From Streptomyces orinoci (lineage in GTDB: Bacteria; Actinomycetota; Actinomycetes; Streptomycetales; Streptomycetaceae): a stretch of DNA of 64,000 bases. Position 1 is the stretch's first letter. The number at the start of each line of letters is the position of its first letter. The DNA lies in NCBI RefSeq assembly GCF_003121295.1, contig NZ_PHNC01000007.1, positions 186,001 to 250,000 on the forward strand, read 5' to 3'. The translations under genes and the position numbers were made by a program. The notes under the pieces are model-generated. The model made no database searches and was not told where the DNA came from. It saw nothing but the letters and a program-made list of their open reading frames with translations. Positions 15,409-24,688 of this stretch are shown in pieces.

Positions 15409-18400
15409 TCAGCTCTTCTCGGTGACGCCGGCGGTGTCGAAGGTGGCGACCTCGTGCATGGCGCGGGCCGCGCTCTGGACCACCGGCAGGGCCAGCAGGG
15501 CCCCGGTGCCCTCGCCCAGCCGCAGGTCAAGATCGACCAGCGGGCGCAGTCCCAGCTTGGTCAGCGCCGCGACATGGCCGGGTTCGGCGCTGCGGTGACC
15601 CGCGATGCAGGCGGCGAGCGCCTCGGGGGCGATGGCGCGGGCGACCAGCGCGGCGGCGCCGGCGCTGACTCCGTCCAGGATCACCGGGGTGCGCAGTGAG
15701 GCGCCGCCCAGGATCAGCCCGACCAGAGCGGCGTGCTCCAGTCCGCCGACGGCGGCGAGCACCCCGATGGGGTCCTTGGGGTCGGGCTGGTGCAGTTCCA
15801 GTGCCCGCCGGACCGCATCGATCTTGCGGGCGTGCATCTCGTCGTTGATGCCGGTACCGCGGCCGGTGACCTCGGCCGGGTCGGCGCCGGTGTAGACGGA
15901 GATCAGGGCGGCCGAGACGGTGGTGTTGGCGATGCCCATCTCACCCGTCAGCAGTGCCTTGTTGCCCGCGGTGATCAGGTCCCGGGCGGTTTCGATGCCC
16001 ACCTCGACGGCGCGCAGCGCCTCTTCACGGGTCATCGCCGGGCCGGTGGTGAAGTCGGCCGTGCCGGGCCGGACCTTGCGCGGCAACAGGCCGGTGGTGG
16101 CCGGGAGTTCGGCGGCCACGCCGACGTCCACGATGCACACCTCGGCGCCGACCTGGTTGGCGAAGGCGTTGCAGACCGCCCCGCCGCCCAGGAAGTTGGC
16201 CACCATCTGGGAGGTGACCTCCTGCGGCCAGGCCGTGACGCCCTGGGCGTGCACCCCGTGGTCCCCGGCAAAGATGGCCACCGCGGCGGGCTCCGGGATG
16301 GGCGGCGGGCACTTGCGGGACAGGCCGCACAGCTGGGCGGAGATGATCTCCAGCATGCCGAGCGCGCCGGACGGCTTGGTCATCCGCTTCTGCCGCTCCC
16401 AGGCCTCGCCGAGCGCCTTGGCGTCCAGCGGGCGGATGCCGCGCAGGGTTTCCGCGAGCAGGTCGTGCGGGTCCTCGCCGGGCAGCGCGCGGCGGCCGTA
16501 GGTCTCCTCGTGGACGACCCAGGACAGCGGGCGGCGCTTGGACCAGCCCGCCTGGAGCAGCTCCGGCTCGTCCGGGAACTCGTCCACATAGCCGACGCAG
16601 AGGTAGGCCACGATCTCCAGGTGGTCGGGCAGGCCGAGTTCGCGGACCAGTTCGCGCTCGTCGAAGAAGCTGACCCAGCCGACGCCCAGGCCCTCGGCGC
16701 GGGCCGCCAGCCAGAGGTTCTCCACGGCGAGCGCGGAGGAGTACGGGGCCATCTGCGGCTGGGTGTACCGGCCGAGGGTGTGGCGGCCGCCGCGGGTGGG
16801 GTCGGCGGTGACCACGATGTTGACCGGGGTGTCGAGGATGGCCTCGATCTTCAGTTCCTTGAACTGCTTGGCCCGGGCCTTGGGCAGCGACTGGGCGTAG
16901 GCCTGCCGCTGCCGGGCGGCGAGTTCGTGCACCGCCTTGCGGGTCTCGGCGGAGCGGATGACCACGAAGTCCCAGGGCTGGGAGTGCCCGACGCTGGGTG
17001 CGGTGTGCGCGGCCTCCAGGACGCGCAGCAGCACATCGTGCGGGATGGGGTCGGTGCGGAAACCGTTGCGGATGTCCCGGCGTTCGCGGATCACCCGGTG
17101 TACGGCGGCGCGTTCGGCCTCGTCATAGGCCGGGGCGGGCGGCTCGGCGGGCATGGGTGCGGGCTGCTCCGCCTCCGGGACGGCCGGCTGCCACGGCTCG
17201 TCCTGGGCCTCCGGCTCGCCGGTCCCGGCGGCGGGCGCGGTGGCGGCCGGGGCGGCTTCCGGCTCCGGCTGCGCGGCGGGCTGCGGTGCGGGGGCCTCGG
17301 CGGGCTCCGGCTGTGCGGCCACCGCGGCGGGCTCGGGTGCGACCGGCGTCTGCGGGGCCTGCTCGGCAGCGGGCGACTGCTCCTCCGCGGGGGCCGGTTC
17401 GGCGGCCGCCACGGGCTCGGCGGGCTCCACGGATGTGACGGGCTCTACGGGCATGGGGGGCTCTATGGGCTCTACGGGCATGGCGGGCTCGGCGGTCGCC
17501 ACCGGTTCGGCGGGGGCCACCGGCTCGGTGACCGGCTCGGCGACCACGGTGGCCTCCGGGGCCGCGGCGGGCTCGCTGGTGGTGGTGTCGGCCTGCTGTT
17601 CAACGACGCCCGACGGCGCCGGAATCACAGGCTCCGGGCTGACGGCCGGAGCGGTGGCCGGCTGGGCCGGGGCTTCCGGAACCGGCGGGGCCGGTTCCGC
17701 GCTGACGGTCTCGGGGGCCTGCGCGGCCACCGGCTCGGCGGCAGCAGCCTCATCGGCGGCCGGGGCGGCAGCCGGCTGCTCCTGCACGGCGACGGCCTCG
17801 GGCGCCGACGGTGCCACCGGCGCCACCGGATCGGCCACGGCCGGGGCGGGCTCACCGGTCTCCTCGGCGGAGACAGCGAGTTGGAGCTGGCCGGCGGGCT
17901 CCGCGATGGTCGCGGGAGCGGCCTGCTGCGGTGCGGCAGCGGGTTCCACCGGCGCCATGGGCACTTCCTGCGCGGCGCCACCGGCCGCGTCACCGGGAAC
18001 CTCGGCGGCGGCCGGGGCCGGTGCCGCCGCCGGGACCGTGGCGTCCACGCCGGCGTCCATGACCGGCTGCGGCTGCGGGGCGGCGGACTGCTCGGCGCCC
18101 GCGGGGACTCCGGCAGCGGCCACGGCGGGTTCGGTTACGGCAGGTTCGGCCACGGCAGGTTCGGCCACCACGGGTTGGGCGACGGCCGGCTCGGGCGACG
18201 GCGTCTCTGCGGCCGGGGCCACGGCGGGTTCCGGCGCGGGCTCGGCGGCGACCGCCGGCTCCTGCACCGGTGCCGCGGGAGCGGCCGGAGACGGCGCGGC
18301 GGCGGCCGGTCCGGCCTGCGGCGCCGCGGCCTGCACGGGCTCCTCGGGGGCGGCCGGCGGCGGCGCGCTTTCCGGGCCACTCGCGGCGGGGGCCGCCGAC

Positions 18401-19143
18401 GGCTCGGCGGGGCCGGACTGGGCGGGTACCGGGGCCGGATCCTGCGGACCGTCAACGGCGGCCGGGGCGGGCGCGGTTGGGTGCTCGGTGGCCGGGTCAC
18501 CGGTGGTCTGGGCCGGAACAAAGGCTTCCGCCGGCTCGGCGGGCGCCGGTGCGGGCGTCTCGGTCCGGGCGGCGGGCACCGGGACGGGCGCCTCGGCGGG
18601 CGCCGGCTGCTGCGGCTGGGCGTCCCATATGCCCGGCTGGCCGGGGGGCTCGGCGGCCGGGGCCGGCGCCACCGGCTCGGTCTCGGGTTGCGGAGCCTCC
18701 AGGTATTCGGCGGCCGGAGCGTGCGCGGTGGGCTGCGGCACCGGAGAGCCGACCGGCTGGGGCGAGGTGGCGGGGCCGCGGTCGGCGAGCGAGCGCACCA
18801 CACCGCCGGAGTTGTCCGGCACCGGCGGGCCCATGTGCAGCGGGCGCCGGGGCGCGGCGGGTGCCGTGGGCTGCGTACGCGCCTCGTCCGGACCGGCCTC
18901 GGCGCCGTCCCGGCCGCTGGTCTCATGGGTGCCGGCCTGGGGCTGCTCGGTCCAGGCGCCCTGGGCGCCCGGCATCAGCAGCAGGTCGTCGTCCTCGGTG
19001 GGGTCCCCGTTGTCGAGGAAGCTGTAGGTGGAAGGGAGTCCGGTTCTGGCAGGAGTCGCGGCGTCCCCGGAGTCCGGGTGCCCGGGCGTCGCGCCTGCGT
19101 TCTCCGGCTGTCCCTCGCCCGGGAACCTGCCGGTGTCGGTCAT
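15409..19143 (-). CDS. cobT: BluB-CobT fusion with a very long disordered N-terminal arm
   Basis: A 1244-residue protein making and activating the lower ligand of cobalamin. Residues 1-60 are a fairly conserved head (SYSFLDNGDPTEDDDLLLMP). About 60-665 is an Ala/Pro/Glu/Val-rich low-complexity arm with degenerate repeats such as VAEPAVAEPAVTEPAV. From about 670-890 is a BluB nitroreductase-fold domain (ERRDIRNGF, GHSQPWDFVV), which forms 5,6-dimethylbenzimidazole from FMN. About 895-1244 is CobT, nicotinate-nucleotide phosphoribosyltransferase, with GDHGVHAQGVTAWP and the catalytic glutamate in RLGEGTGALLALP. ATG 19143 follows GAGGGG by six bases. It lies downstream of cobL. Fusion of BluB to CobT channels the base directly; the arm is unusually long. 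Confidence 0.95.
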   Translation of the reverse strand: MTDTGRFPGEGQPENAGATPGHPDSGDAATPARTGLPSTYSFLDNGDPTEDDDLLLMPGAQGAWTEQPQAGTHETSGRDGAEAGPDEARTQPTAPAAPRRPLHMGPPVPDNSGGVVRSLADRGPATSPQPVGSPVPQPTAHAPAAEYLEAPQPETEPVAPAPAAEPPGQPGIWDAQPQQPAPAEAPVPVPAARTETPAPAPAEPAEAFVPAQTTGDPATEHPTAPAPAAVDGPQDPAPVPAQSGPAEPSAAPAASGPESAPPPAAPEEPVQAAAPQAGPAAAAPSPAAPAAPVQEPAVAAEPAPEPAVAPAAETPSPEPAVAQPVVAEPAVAEPAVTEPAVAAAGVPAGAEQSAAPQPQPVMDAGVDATVPAAAPAPAAAEVPGDAAGGAAQEVPMAPVEPAAAPQQAAPATIAEPAGQLQLAVSAEETGEPAPAVADPVAPVAPSAPEAVAVQEQPAAAPAADEAAAAEPVAAQAPETVSAEPAPPVPEAPAQPATAPAVSPEPVIPAPSGVVEQQADTTTSEPAAAPEATVVAEPVTEPVAPAEPVATAEPAMPVEPIEPPMPVEPVTSVEPAEPVAAAEPAPAEEQSPAAEQAPQTPVAPEPAAVAAQPEPAEAPAPQPAAQPEPEAAPAATAPAAGTGEPEAQDEPWQPAVPEAEQPAPMPAEPPAPAYDEAERAAVHRVIRERRDIRNGFRTDPIPHDVLLRVLEAAHTAPSVGHSQPWDFVVIRSAETRKAVHELAARQRQAYAQSLPKARAKQFKELKIEAILDTPVNIVVTADPTRGGRHTLGRYTQPQMAPYSSALAVENLWLAARAEGLGVGWVSFFDERELVRELGLPDHLEIVAYLCVGYVDEFPDEPELLQAGWSKRRPLSWVVHEETYGRRALPGEDPHDLLAETLRGIRPLDAKALGEAWERQKRMTKPSGALGMLEIISAQLCGLSRKCPPPIPEPAAVAIFAGDHGVHAQGVTAWPQEVTSQMVANFLGGGAVCNAFANQVGAEVCIVDVGVAAELPATTGLLPRKVRPGTADFTTGPAMTREEALRAVEVGIETARDLITAGNKALLTGEMGIANTTVSAALISVYTGADPAEVTGRGTGINDEMHARKIDAVRRALELHQPDPKDPIGVLAAVGGLEHAALVGLILGGASLRTPVILDGVSAGAAALVARAIAPEALAACIAGHRSAEPGHVAALTKLGLRPLVDLDLRLGEGTGALLALPVVQSAARAMHEVATFDTAGVTEKS

Positions 19144-19361
19144 GCGTACCCCTCGCCCATCGGTAGTGCTCCTTCCAACCGCTCACGCCCATAGCAAGAA
19201 CGAGCGTCCAAGTCTCGCGGCACGTTGCGTGCCACCCGGTGCCACCCTGCCGTGCGCCCCGCCAAAACGGCGGTGCGTCCGGGACATTGGTGACTGTGGT
19301 GTCGGACACCGGGCGGCTGCACAACGGTCCGCCAGCCTACCCTCCGCCCGGCCGGTCACGA

Positions 19362-20603
19362 TCACGGGAGGGCGCGACGGCCGCTCAGCAGGAAGGCTAC
19401 GGCGCGCTCGCGCTCGTTCCAGTCGGTTGTGTCCAACTCCACGGACTGCAACAGGGCACATTCCACGGCATATCCGCCGTCGGCCAGGGCCCGGCCGATG
19501 GCCTCGGCCTCGTCGCGGGTGACGGCGTGGGCGACGATCCGTTCCGGGCGCCGGTCGGCGCAGGCGGCGACGACCGGGGCGCCGCCGCCCCCGACACGCA
19601 CCACATCGGGCTCCGGCAGGTCCTCCAGTACCTGGGGCGCGATGCCGTGCACCACCTGGACCTGGACCCCGAAGTGGCGGGCCACGGCGGCCGCGCGTGC
19701 GCAGGCGTCCGGGTCGCGGTCCACGGCGATGACGGCGGCGCCGAAGCGGGCCGCCTCCACGGCCGCGGCGCCGCTGCCGGAGCCGATGTCCCAGACCAGA
19801 TCGCCCACCCTCGGCCCCAGCCGGGCGAGTTGGGCGGCCCGCAGTCCGGTGCTCTCCCCTTCGCCGGGCGGGGTGCCATAGGCGTCGGCGGGCAGTGCCC
19901 AGCCGCGTACGCCCGGGTACTGCCCGGGGTCCCGGCCGGCCAGCCAGTGGCCCGCGGCGCGCTGCCGGGGCAGACCGCCGGCGGGGGCCTCGGCCGCGCC
20001 GGTGCCTCCGATGACGATGACCACATTGGGGTCCCGCCAGGTGTGGTCGGCGACCTTGTCGGAGGTCAGAACGGTGACGCGTTCGCGCTCGGTGCCCAAT
20101 TCCTCGCAGATGACGAAGGTGCGGTGCACCGGGCCGAGCAGCAGGGCGAGTTCGGCGGGTCCGGCGCCGGGCGAGGTGAGCACCGCGACCTTGGTGTGGG
20201 CGCGGCAGACGTTGACCGCCCGGCGCAGTTCGCGGGGGTGGGCGACCACGATCCGGGCGTCGTCCCAGGGCATTCCGGCGCGGGCGAAGGCGGCGGCGAC
20301 CGAGGAGACGGCCGGTACCACCTCGACCTCCAGGCCGTGTTCGGGGGCGCGCAGGGTACGGACCACGCCGAAGAATCCGGGATCGCCGTCGGCGAACACC
20401 ACGGCGGTGCCACGGTGCTGGGCGATGCGGCGGGCGGCCAGGCCGACGCTGCCGAGCCGGATGCGCTCGGCCGCGGGGGGTATCTCGGGCAGTGCCAGGT
20501 GGTGGGCGGCTCCGGCCACCAGGGTGGCGGCGCCCACGGCCGAGCGGGCCGCGTCCGTCAGCGGTGAGCCGTCCCACCCGATCACCGTGACCCGGTCGGC
20601 CAT
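19362..20603 (-). CDS. cobL: Precorrin-6Y C5,15-methyltransferase (CbiE-CbiT fusion)
   Basis: A 413-residue bifunctional enzyme that methylates C5 and C15 of the corrin ring and decarboxylates the C12 acetate. The N-terminal CbiE half (residues 4-210) is a tetrapyrrole methylase with GDPGFFGVVRTL and the VPAVSSVAAAFAR loop. The C-terminal CbiT half (about 235-405) is a class I SAM methyltransferase with WDIGSGSGAAAVEAA and the DVVRVGGGGAPV segment. ATG 20603 has AGGAGA nine bases upstream. It heads the cobL-cobT-cobA block on the minus strand, 218 bases before cobT. No cobalamin riboswitch signature was seen ahead of it. Confidence 0.95.
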   Translation of the reverse strand: MADRVTVIGWDGSPLTDAARSAVGAATLVAGAAHHLALPEIPPAAERIRLGSVGLAARRIAQHRGTAVVFADGDPGFFGVVRTLRAPEHGLEVEVVPAVSSVAAAFARAGMPWDDARIVVAHPRELRRAVNVCRAHTKVAVLTSPGAGPAELALLLGPVHRTFVICEELGTERERVTVLTSDKVADHTWRDPNVVIVIGGTGAAEAPAGGLPRQRAAGHWLAGRDPGQYPGVRGWALPADAYGTPPGEGESTGLRAAQLARLGPRVGDLVWDIGSGSGAAAVEAARFGAAVIAVDRDPDACARAAAVARHFGVQVQVVHGIAPQVLEDLPEPDVVRVGGGGAPVVAACADRRPERIVAHAVTRDEAEAIGRALADGGYAVECALLQSVELDTTDWNERERAVAFLLSGRRALP

Positions 20604-20746
20604 CGTCGTCTGTCTCCTGGGGCTTGTCTGGGAGGACTTGTCTGGGATCGCGGCCCGCCTGCGTGCGGGCATGGTGAGGGTACCCCGGCAGGTCCGTACC
20701 ACCGTCCCGGCCGGGGGTGCGTGGAGGCGGGGCGGCGCGGGCGGGG

Positions 20747-21388
20747 TCAGCGCCAGCCGGGGAAGGCGGTGGCGTAGCCGCTGCCGCCGGTGTGCTGTTC
20801 GCGTACTTCTTCCAGGTCCTCGGGCAGCAGGCTCCAGACGATGAGGTCGGTGCGGATGTCCGTCCAGCCGCCGTCCTCGGTGCGGCTGCGCGCTATCCAG
20901 GCGTTGCGCAGCACACCTTCACTGATGCAGCCGGTCTTCTGGGCGACCTGCTGGGCGGCGGTGTTGTCGGCGGCGGTGCGCAGTTCCAGCCGTTCGAACT
21001 TCTGGTCGCGGAAGAGCCACTGGGCGACGGCGAGGACGGACTCACAGGCATAGCCCTCGCCACGGGCCCAGGGCGCGGTGACATAGGCGGCCTCGGTGGC
21101 CAGGGTGCGCCAGTCGGTGTTCTTCAGGTGGACGATCCCGACCAGGCGGTGGGTGAGGAACTCGGTGACCGCAAAGACGATTCCGCGCCCGGAGGTGCGT
21201 TCGGCGGGCGCCAGCCGCAGGGCCCACTGGCGGGCGTCGGCGGTGGTGTAGGGGTGCGGTACCGAGGTCCAGGCGGTGATGAGTTCGTCGTTCATCATCT
21301 CGGTGAGCGCGGGCACGTCCGAGGCGTCGAACGGGCGCAGCACCAGCCGGTCCGTACTGATGGAGATGTCCGGAAAGGTGGATGTCAT
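20747..21388 (-). CDS. RimJ/RimL-type GNAT acetyltransferase
   Basis: A 213-residue acetyltransferase of the RimJ/RimL (Acetyltransf_3) branch. It begins with the family pattern TDRLVLRPFDASDVPAL. The acetyl-CoA loop is APWARGEGYACESVLAVAQW, followed by FERLELRTAADNTAAQQVAQKTGC and a GVLRNAW segment typical of enzymes that act on protein N-termini or small amines. ATG 21388 has GGAG seven bases upstream. It lies between metQ and cobL with its own flanks, so it is probably transcribed alone. The substrate is unknown. Confidence 0.88.
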   Translation of the reverse strand: MTSTFPDISISTDRLVLRPFDASDVPALTEMMNDELITAWTSVPHPYTTADARQWALRLAPAERTSGRGIVFAVTEFLTHRLVGIVHLKNTDWRTLATEAAYVTAPWARGEGYACESVLAVAQWLFRDQKFERLELRTAADNTAAQQVAQKTGCISEGVLRNAWIARSRTEDGGWTDIRTDLIVWSLLPEDLEEVREQHTGGSGYATAFPGWR

Positions 21389-21708
21389 GCGCTGCTCCAA
21401 CGCCGGAGGGGTTCCCGCGCCGTTCCGGCGTGGGGAAGGTGGCTCGAGTCTGTCCCGGTGGTCCGATTCGGGTGTGGCCCGGGTGCACCAGCATGCAGCA
21501 TGGGTGCCGGGTGTGCCACGCGCGGCGGCCCCGCGCACGCGGTGCGTGTGCGGGGCCTGCGGCCGCCGGGACGGCTGAGATTACCGGCGTTTGCCGTCCG
21601 GCGCCGGTCCGGGACGCCCTGTGGCCTGTTGTTTTCGCCTCCCGGGGCGGACCGGCGGACCCGGCCGCGGGTTCGGGGCCGGGTGCCGGGGCAACGCCGG
21701 GGCGGGGT
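21389..21708. other. Gene-free stretch downstream of metNIQ
   Basis: A gap of 320 bases between metQ and the GNAT gene. Apart from the strong hairpin at 21527-21557 I see no coding region, repeat family or RNA gene in it. Confidence 0.6.
21527..21557 (-). terminator. Terminator hairpin after metNIQ
   Basis: The 14-nt arms GGCCCCGCGCACGC and GCGTGTGCGGGGCC pair with one wobble around a GGT loop. The hairpin lies about 150 bases beyond the metQ stop and is the strongest structure in the gap. Confidence 0.6.
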
Positions 21709-22581
21709 TCAGTTCTTGACGGGGCCGAAGGCGGGGAGGACGGCGCCGTTGAACTTGTCCTCGATGAACTTCTTGACCTCGTCGGAGTTGAGGAGCTTGG
21801 CGAGCTTCACGATGCGCGGGTCGGACTCATTGCCGCGCTTGACGGCCAGGAAGTTGGCGTAGGGGTTGTTCTCGGCCTTCTCCAGGGCGATCGAGTCCTT
21901 GGCCGGGTTGAGCTTGGCGCCGATGGCGAAGTTGCCGTTGATGACGGCGGCGTCCACGTCGGCCAGGCGGGCCGGGATCTGGGAGGCCTCCAGCTCGGTG
22001 AACTTGATGCCCTTGTTGTCCTGGATGTCGGACAGGGTGGCGTTGCTGCCCACACCGTCCTTGAGCTTGATGACGCCGTTGTCGGCCAGCAGCTTCAGGG
22101 CGCGGCCCTCGTTGGTGGCGTCGTTGGGGACGGCGATGGTGGCGCCGTCGCCGAGCTCGGTGGTCTTCCTGACCTTCTTGCTGTACAGGCCCAGCGGCTC
22201 GATCTCGACGTTGACCACCGGCACGATGTCGGTCTTGTTCTTCTTGTTGAAGTCGTCGAGGTACGGCTTGTGCTGGAAGAAGTTGCCGTCCACATCGCCG
22301 CTCTGGGTGGCGGTGTTGGGCAGGTTGTAGTCGTTGAGCTCCTTGACCTGGAGCTTGAGGCCGGCCTTGGCCGCCAGGTGGTCGCGGACGAAGTTGAGGA
22401 TGTCGCCGTGCGGGGTGGGGCTGGCGGCGATGACCAGGGTGGCGTTGGGGTCGGCGTCCTTGCCGTGCTTCTCCGAGCGGCCGGCGGAGGAGGAGTCGGA
22501 AGGAGCGCTGCAGGCGCTCAGGCCCAGGGTGAGGGCGGCGGCCGCGGCCAGGGTGGCGCTGATCTTGATGGTGGTACGCAC
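21709..22581 (-). CDS. metQ: Methionine ABC transporter substrate-binding lipoprotein
   Basis: A 290-residue NlpA/MetQ-family lipoprotein that binds methionine outside the membrane. It has a short basic N-terminus, a hydrophobic stretch and the lipobox LSAC with Cys24 as the lipidated residue, then the two-lobe binding domain (TLVIAASPTPHGDIL, YNLPNTATQSGDVDGNFFQH, IAVPNDATNEGRALKLL), all hallmarks of the family. The start is GTG 22581 with AAGAGG nine bases upstream. It is the last gene of metN-metI-metQ, with an 87-base gap to metI that could hold a processing site. Confidence 0.95.
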   Translation of the reverse strand: MRTTIKISATLAAAAALTLGLSACSAPSDSSSAGRSEKHGKDADPNATLVIAASPTPHGDILNFVRDHLAAKAGLKLQVKELNDYNLPNTATQSGDVDGNFFQHKPYLDDFNKKNKTDIVPVVNVEIEPLGLYSKKVRKTTELGDGATIAVPNDATNEGRALKLLADNGVIKLKDGVGSNATLSDIQDNKGIKFTELEASQIPARLADVDAAVINGNFAIGAKLNPAKDSIALEKAENNPYANFLAVKRGNESDPRIVKLAKLLNSDEVKKFIEDKFNGAVLPAFGPVKN

Positions 22582-22668
22582 GAAGAGTGCCTCTTTCCGT
22601 TTCACGAGTGGTGCGCCCGGCAAAGGGTCCGGGCTCGTGTGAGTGGGCGGGCGGGGTGCCCGCCGGGG

Positions 22669-23430
22669 TCAGGTGGTCTCGGGGGCGACCTCGGTGACCT
22701 CGGTCTTCCGCGGGCCCGGCGTGCGGTTGGCGCTCCACAGGCGGCGTACGCCCACGGGTGCCGGCTGCCGTCCGGTGCGCCGGGCCAGGCGCCGTACCGA
22801 CAGGTCACCGGCGAGCTGAACGACCGTCACAATGACGACCAGCAGCACGATGGTGATGTTCATCAGGCCGTGTTCCTGGCGCTGGTAGCCGTAGTTGATG
22901 GCCACCTGGCCCAGTCCGCCGCCGCCGACCGCGCCGGCCATGGCGGAGTAGCCGATGAGGGCGATCACGGTGGTGGTCAGGCCCGCCACCAGGGAGGCCA
23001 GGGCCTGCGGGAGCAGCACCTTGAAGATGACGGTCCAGGTGCCGCCGCCCATGGCCTGTACGGCTTCGATCAGGCCGTGGTCCACCTCGCGCAGCGAGGT
23101 CTCCACCAGCCGGGCGAAGAAGGGGATGGCGCCGATGGTGAGGGCCACCACGGCCGCGCTGGGGCCGATGGAGGTGTTGATCACCAGCCGGGTGAAGGGG
23201 ATCAGCCAGACGATCAGGATGATGAAGGGCACCGAGCGGGCGATGTTGACCACGGCGCCGACGGCCTTGTTGACGACGACATTGGGAAGCAGTCCGCCGC
23301 GCTCGGTGAGGTAGAGCAGGATGCCCAGCGGCAGACCGCCGAGCACCGTGTAGACGGTGGACCACCACACCATGAAGAGGGTGTCCAGACAGGCGTCGTG
23401 CAGCAGGGGCTGCATCTGGGACCAGGTCAC
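22669..23430 (-). CDS. metI: Methionine ABC transporter permease
   Basis: A 253-residue integral membrane protein of the MetI family with five predicted helices. The ABC-permease coupling loop EAVQAMGGGTWTVIFKVLLPQA follows the usual EAA pattern. The C-terminal 40 residues are a charged tail longer than in most MetI proteins (usually about 217 residues). GTG 23430 overlaps the metN stop (GTGA), so translation is coupled. With MetN it forms the translocation channel for methionine delivered by MetQ. Confidence 0.95.
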   Translation of the reverse strand: MTWSQMQPLLHDACLDTLFMVWWSTVYTVLGGLPLGILLYLTERGGLLPNVVVNKAVGAVVNIARSVPFIILIVWLIPFTRLVINTSIGPSAAVVALTIGAIPFFARLVETSLREVDHGLIEAVQAMGGGTWTVIFKVLLPQALASLVAGLTTTVIALIGYSAMAGAVGGGGLGQVAINYGYQRQEHGLMNITIVLLVVIVTVVQLAGDLSVRRLARRTGRQPAPVGVRRLWSANRTPGPRKTEVTEVAPETT

Positions 23431-24488
23431 TTGGCACCTTCCTGGATCAGGGCCTCGGCGGCGTCGGCCACGTCCGTCCCGGCCGCGGCACCGGCCACAT
23501 CGACCTGGAGTCCCTGCTCGCGCAGGAAGCCGATGGGGACGACGTTCTCCTCGAAGCGGCCGGGTAGTTCGATGCGCATCCGGCCGACCTGCTTGCCGGC
23601 GACGGTGTCCATCGCGGCGCCCAGGATCGAGATGTCGATGTTGTAGGTACGGGACAGCTGGGAGATGACCGGCTGGGTGGCCGCCTCGCCATGGAAGGTG
23701 ACGTCCACGACGGTGCGGTCCGGGCCGGAGGGTTCGCCGCCGACCGGGAAGAGCTCGCGGGCCAGTTCGGAGCCGGGGGTGGCGAGCAGTTCGGCGACGG
23801 TGCCGGACTCGGTGATACGGCCGCCCTTCATCAGGGCCGCGGAGTCGCAGATCGTCTTGACCACGTCCATTTCATGGGTGATGAGCAGGACGGTCAGGCC
23901 GAGCTGCCGGTTGAGGTCGCGCAGCAGCCCCAGGATGGAGCGGGTGGTCTCCGGGTCGAGCGCGGAAGTGGACTCGTCGGAGAGCAGCACCTTGGGGTCG
24001 CCGGCCAGGGCGCGGGCGATGCCGACGCGCTGCTTCTGGCCGCCGGAGAGCTGGGCGGGGTAGGACTTGGCCTTGTCGGCGAGGCCGACCAGGTCCAGCA
24101 GTTCCAGGGCCTTGCGGCCGCGCTCGCGGCGGTCCAGGCCGAGGATTTCCAGCGGCAGTTCGACATTGGCCTGCACGGTGCGCGAGGACAGCAGGTTGAA
24201 GTGCTGGAAGACCATGCCGATGCGGCTGCGCGCCTGGCGCAGCGCGCCACTGGCGCGCCGGCCCCGCCCGGCGAGGGCGGTGAGGTCCTGGCCGGCCACG
24301 GTGACCGTGCCGGCGGTGGGGCGCTCAAGGAGGTTGACGCAGCGGATCAGGGTCGATTTTCCGGCGCCGCTCTGCCCGAGGACGCCATACACCTCCCCTT
24401 CCCGCACATGCAGATCGACGCCGTCGAGGGCGGTGACCTCGCGGCCGCCTGAGCGGTAGACCTTTGTCAGGCCCGAAGTGGTGATCAC
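23427..24488 (-). CDS. metN: Methionine ABC transporter ATPase with NIL domain
   Basis: A 353-residue ATPase. Walker A is GQSGAGKST (residues 39-47), the signature is LSGGQKQRVGIARAL (148-161), Walker B is VLLSDE with E172, and the H-loop lies in LLITHEMDVV. The C-terminal domain (about 275-350) is the NIL domain, which in MetN binds methionine and inhibits transport when the cell is replete. GTG 24488 is chosen because homology begins there; the ribosome-binding site is weak (GGAAA). An upstream reading frame extends to 24629 without support. The gene is preceded by a leader peptide gene and hairpins. Confidence 0.95.
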   Translation of the reverse strand: MITTSGLTKVYRSGGREVTALDGVDLHVREGEVYGVLGQSGAGKSTLIRCVNLLERPTAGTVTVAGQDLTALAGRGRRASGALRQARSRIGMVFQHFNLLSSRTVQANVELPLEILGLDRRERGRKALELLDLVGLADKAKSYPAQLSGGQKQRVGIARALAGDPKVLLSDESTSALDPETTRSILGLLRDLNRQLGLTVLLITHEMDVVKTICDSAALMKGGRITESGTVAELLATPGSELARELFPVGGEPSGPDRTVVDVTFHGEAATQPVISQLSRTYNIDISILGAAMDTVAGKQVGRMRIELPGRFEENVVPIGFLREQGLQVDVAGAAAGTDVADAAEALIQEGAK

Positions 24489-24688
24489 AGGGTTTCCGTC
24501 ACTGTCGAGTGCGCGGCAGTGGGGCGCCGGGCACGGGCAATTGATTGCGGAACGCGGCAGAGACTGCCCCCGGGCGCTGGAGCGCGGCTCGGGGAGTCGG
24601 TGACGCGGGGCGGAGCGGCCGGTCTGCAAGGGGACTTGACCGGCGCTACGGGTCTCGCTTCGGGGCGCGAGGCTCGGAACAGGGGCCC
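24489..24688 (-). promoter_or_regulatory. Probable attenuator between leader peptide and metN
   Basis: Immediately after the leader stop, CTCGC/GCGAG (24654-24671) forms a small hairpin, and 24618-24624/24638-24644 (GCCGGTC/GACCGGC) forms a second perfect 7-bp stem. More GC-rich pairing runs to metN. The order leader peptide, hairpins, weak metN ribosome-binding site fits control by ribosome stalling. The exact competing structures need folding; no SAM-riboswitch core was recognised. Confidence 0.5.

Noticed and set aside
15733..19194. Open reading frame of over 1100 codons on the plus strand opposite cobT
   Set aside because: It is the mirror of the low-complexity, GC-rich cobT coding strand, with Gly/Arg-rich composition and no motif. 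The minus-strand protein has clear BluB and CobT domains.
19144..19361. Cobalamin riboswitch ahead of cobT
   Set aside because: GGCACC/GGTGCC words are present but the B12-box GCCACTG pattern and supporting helices are not visible.
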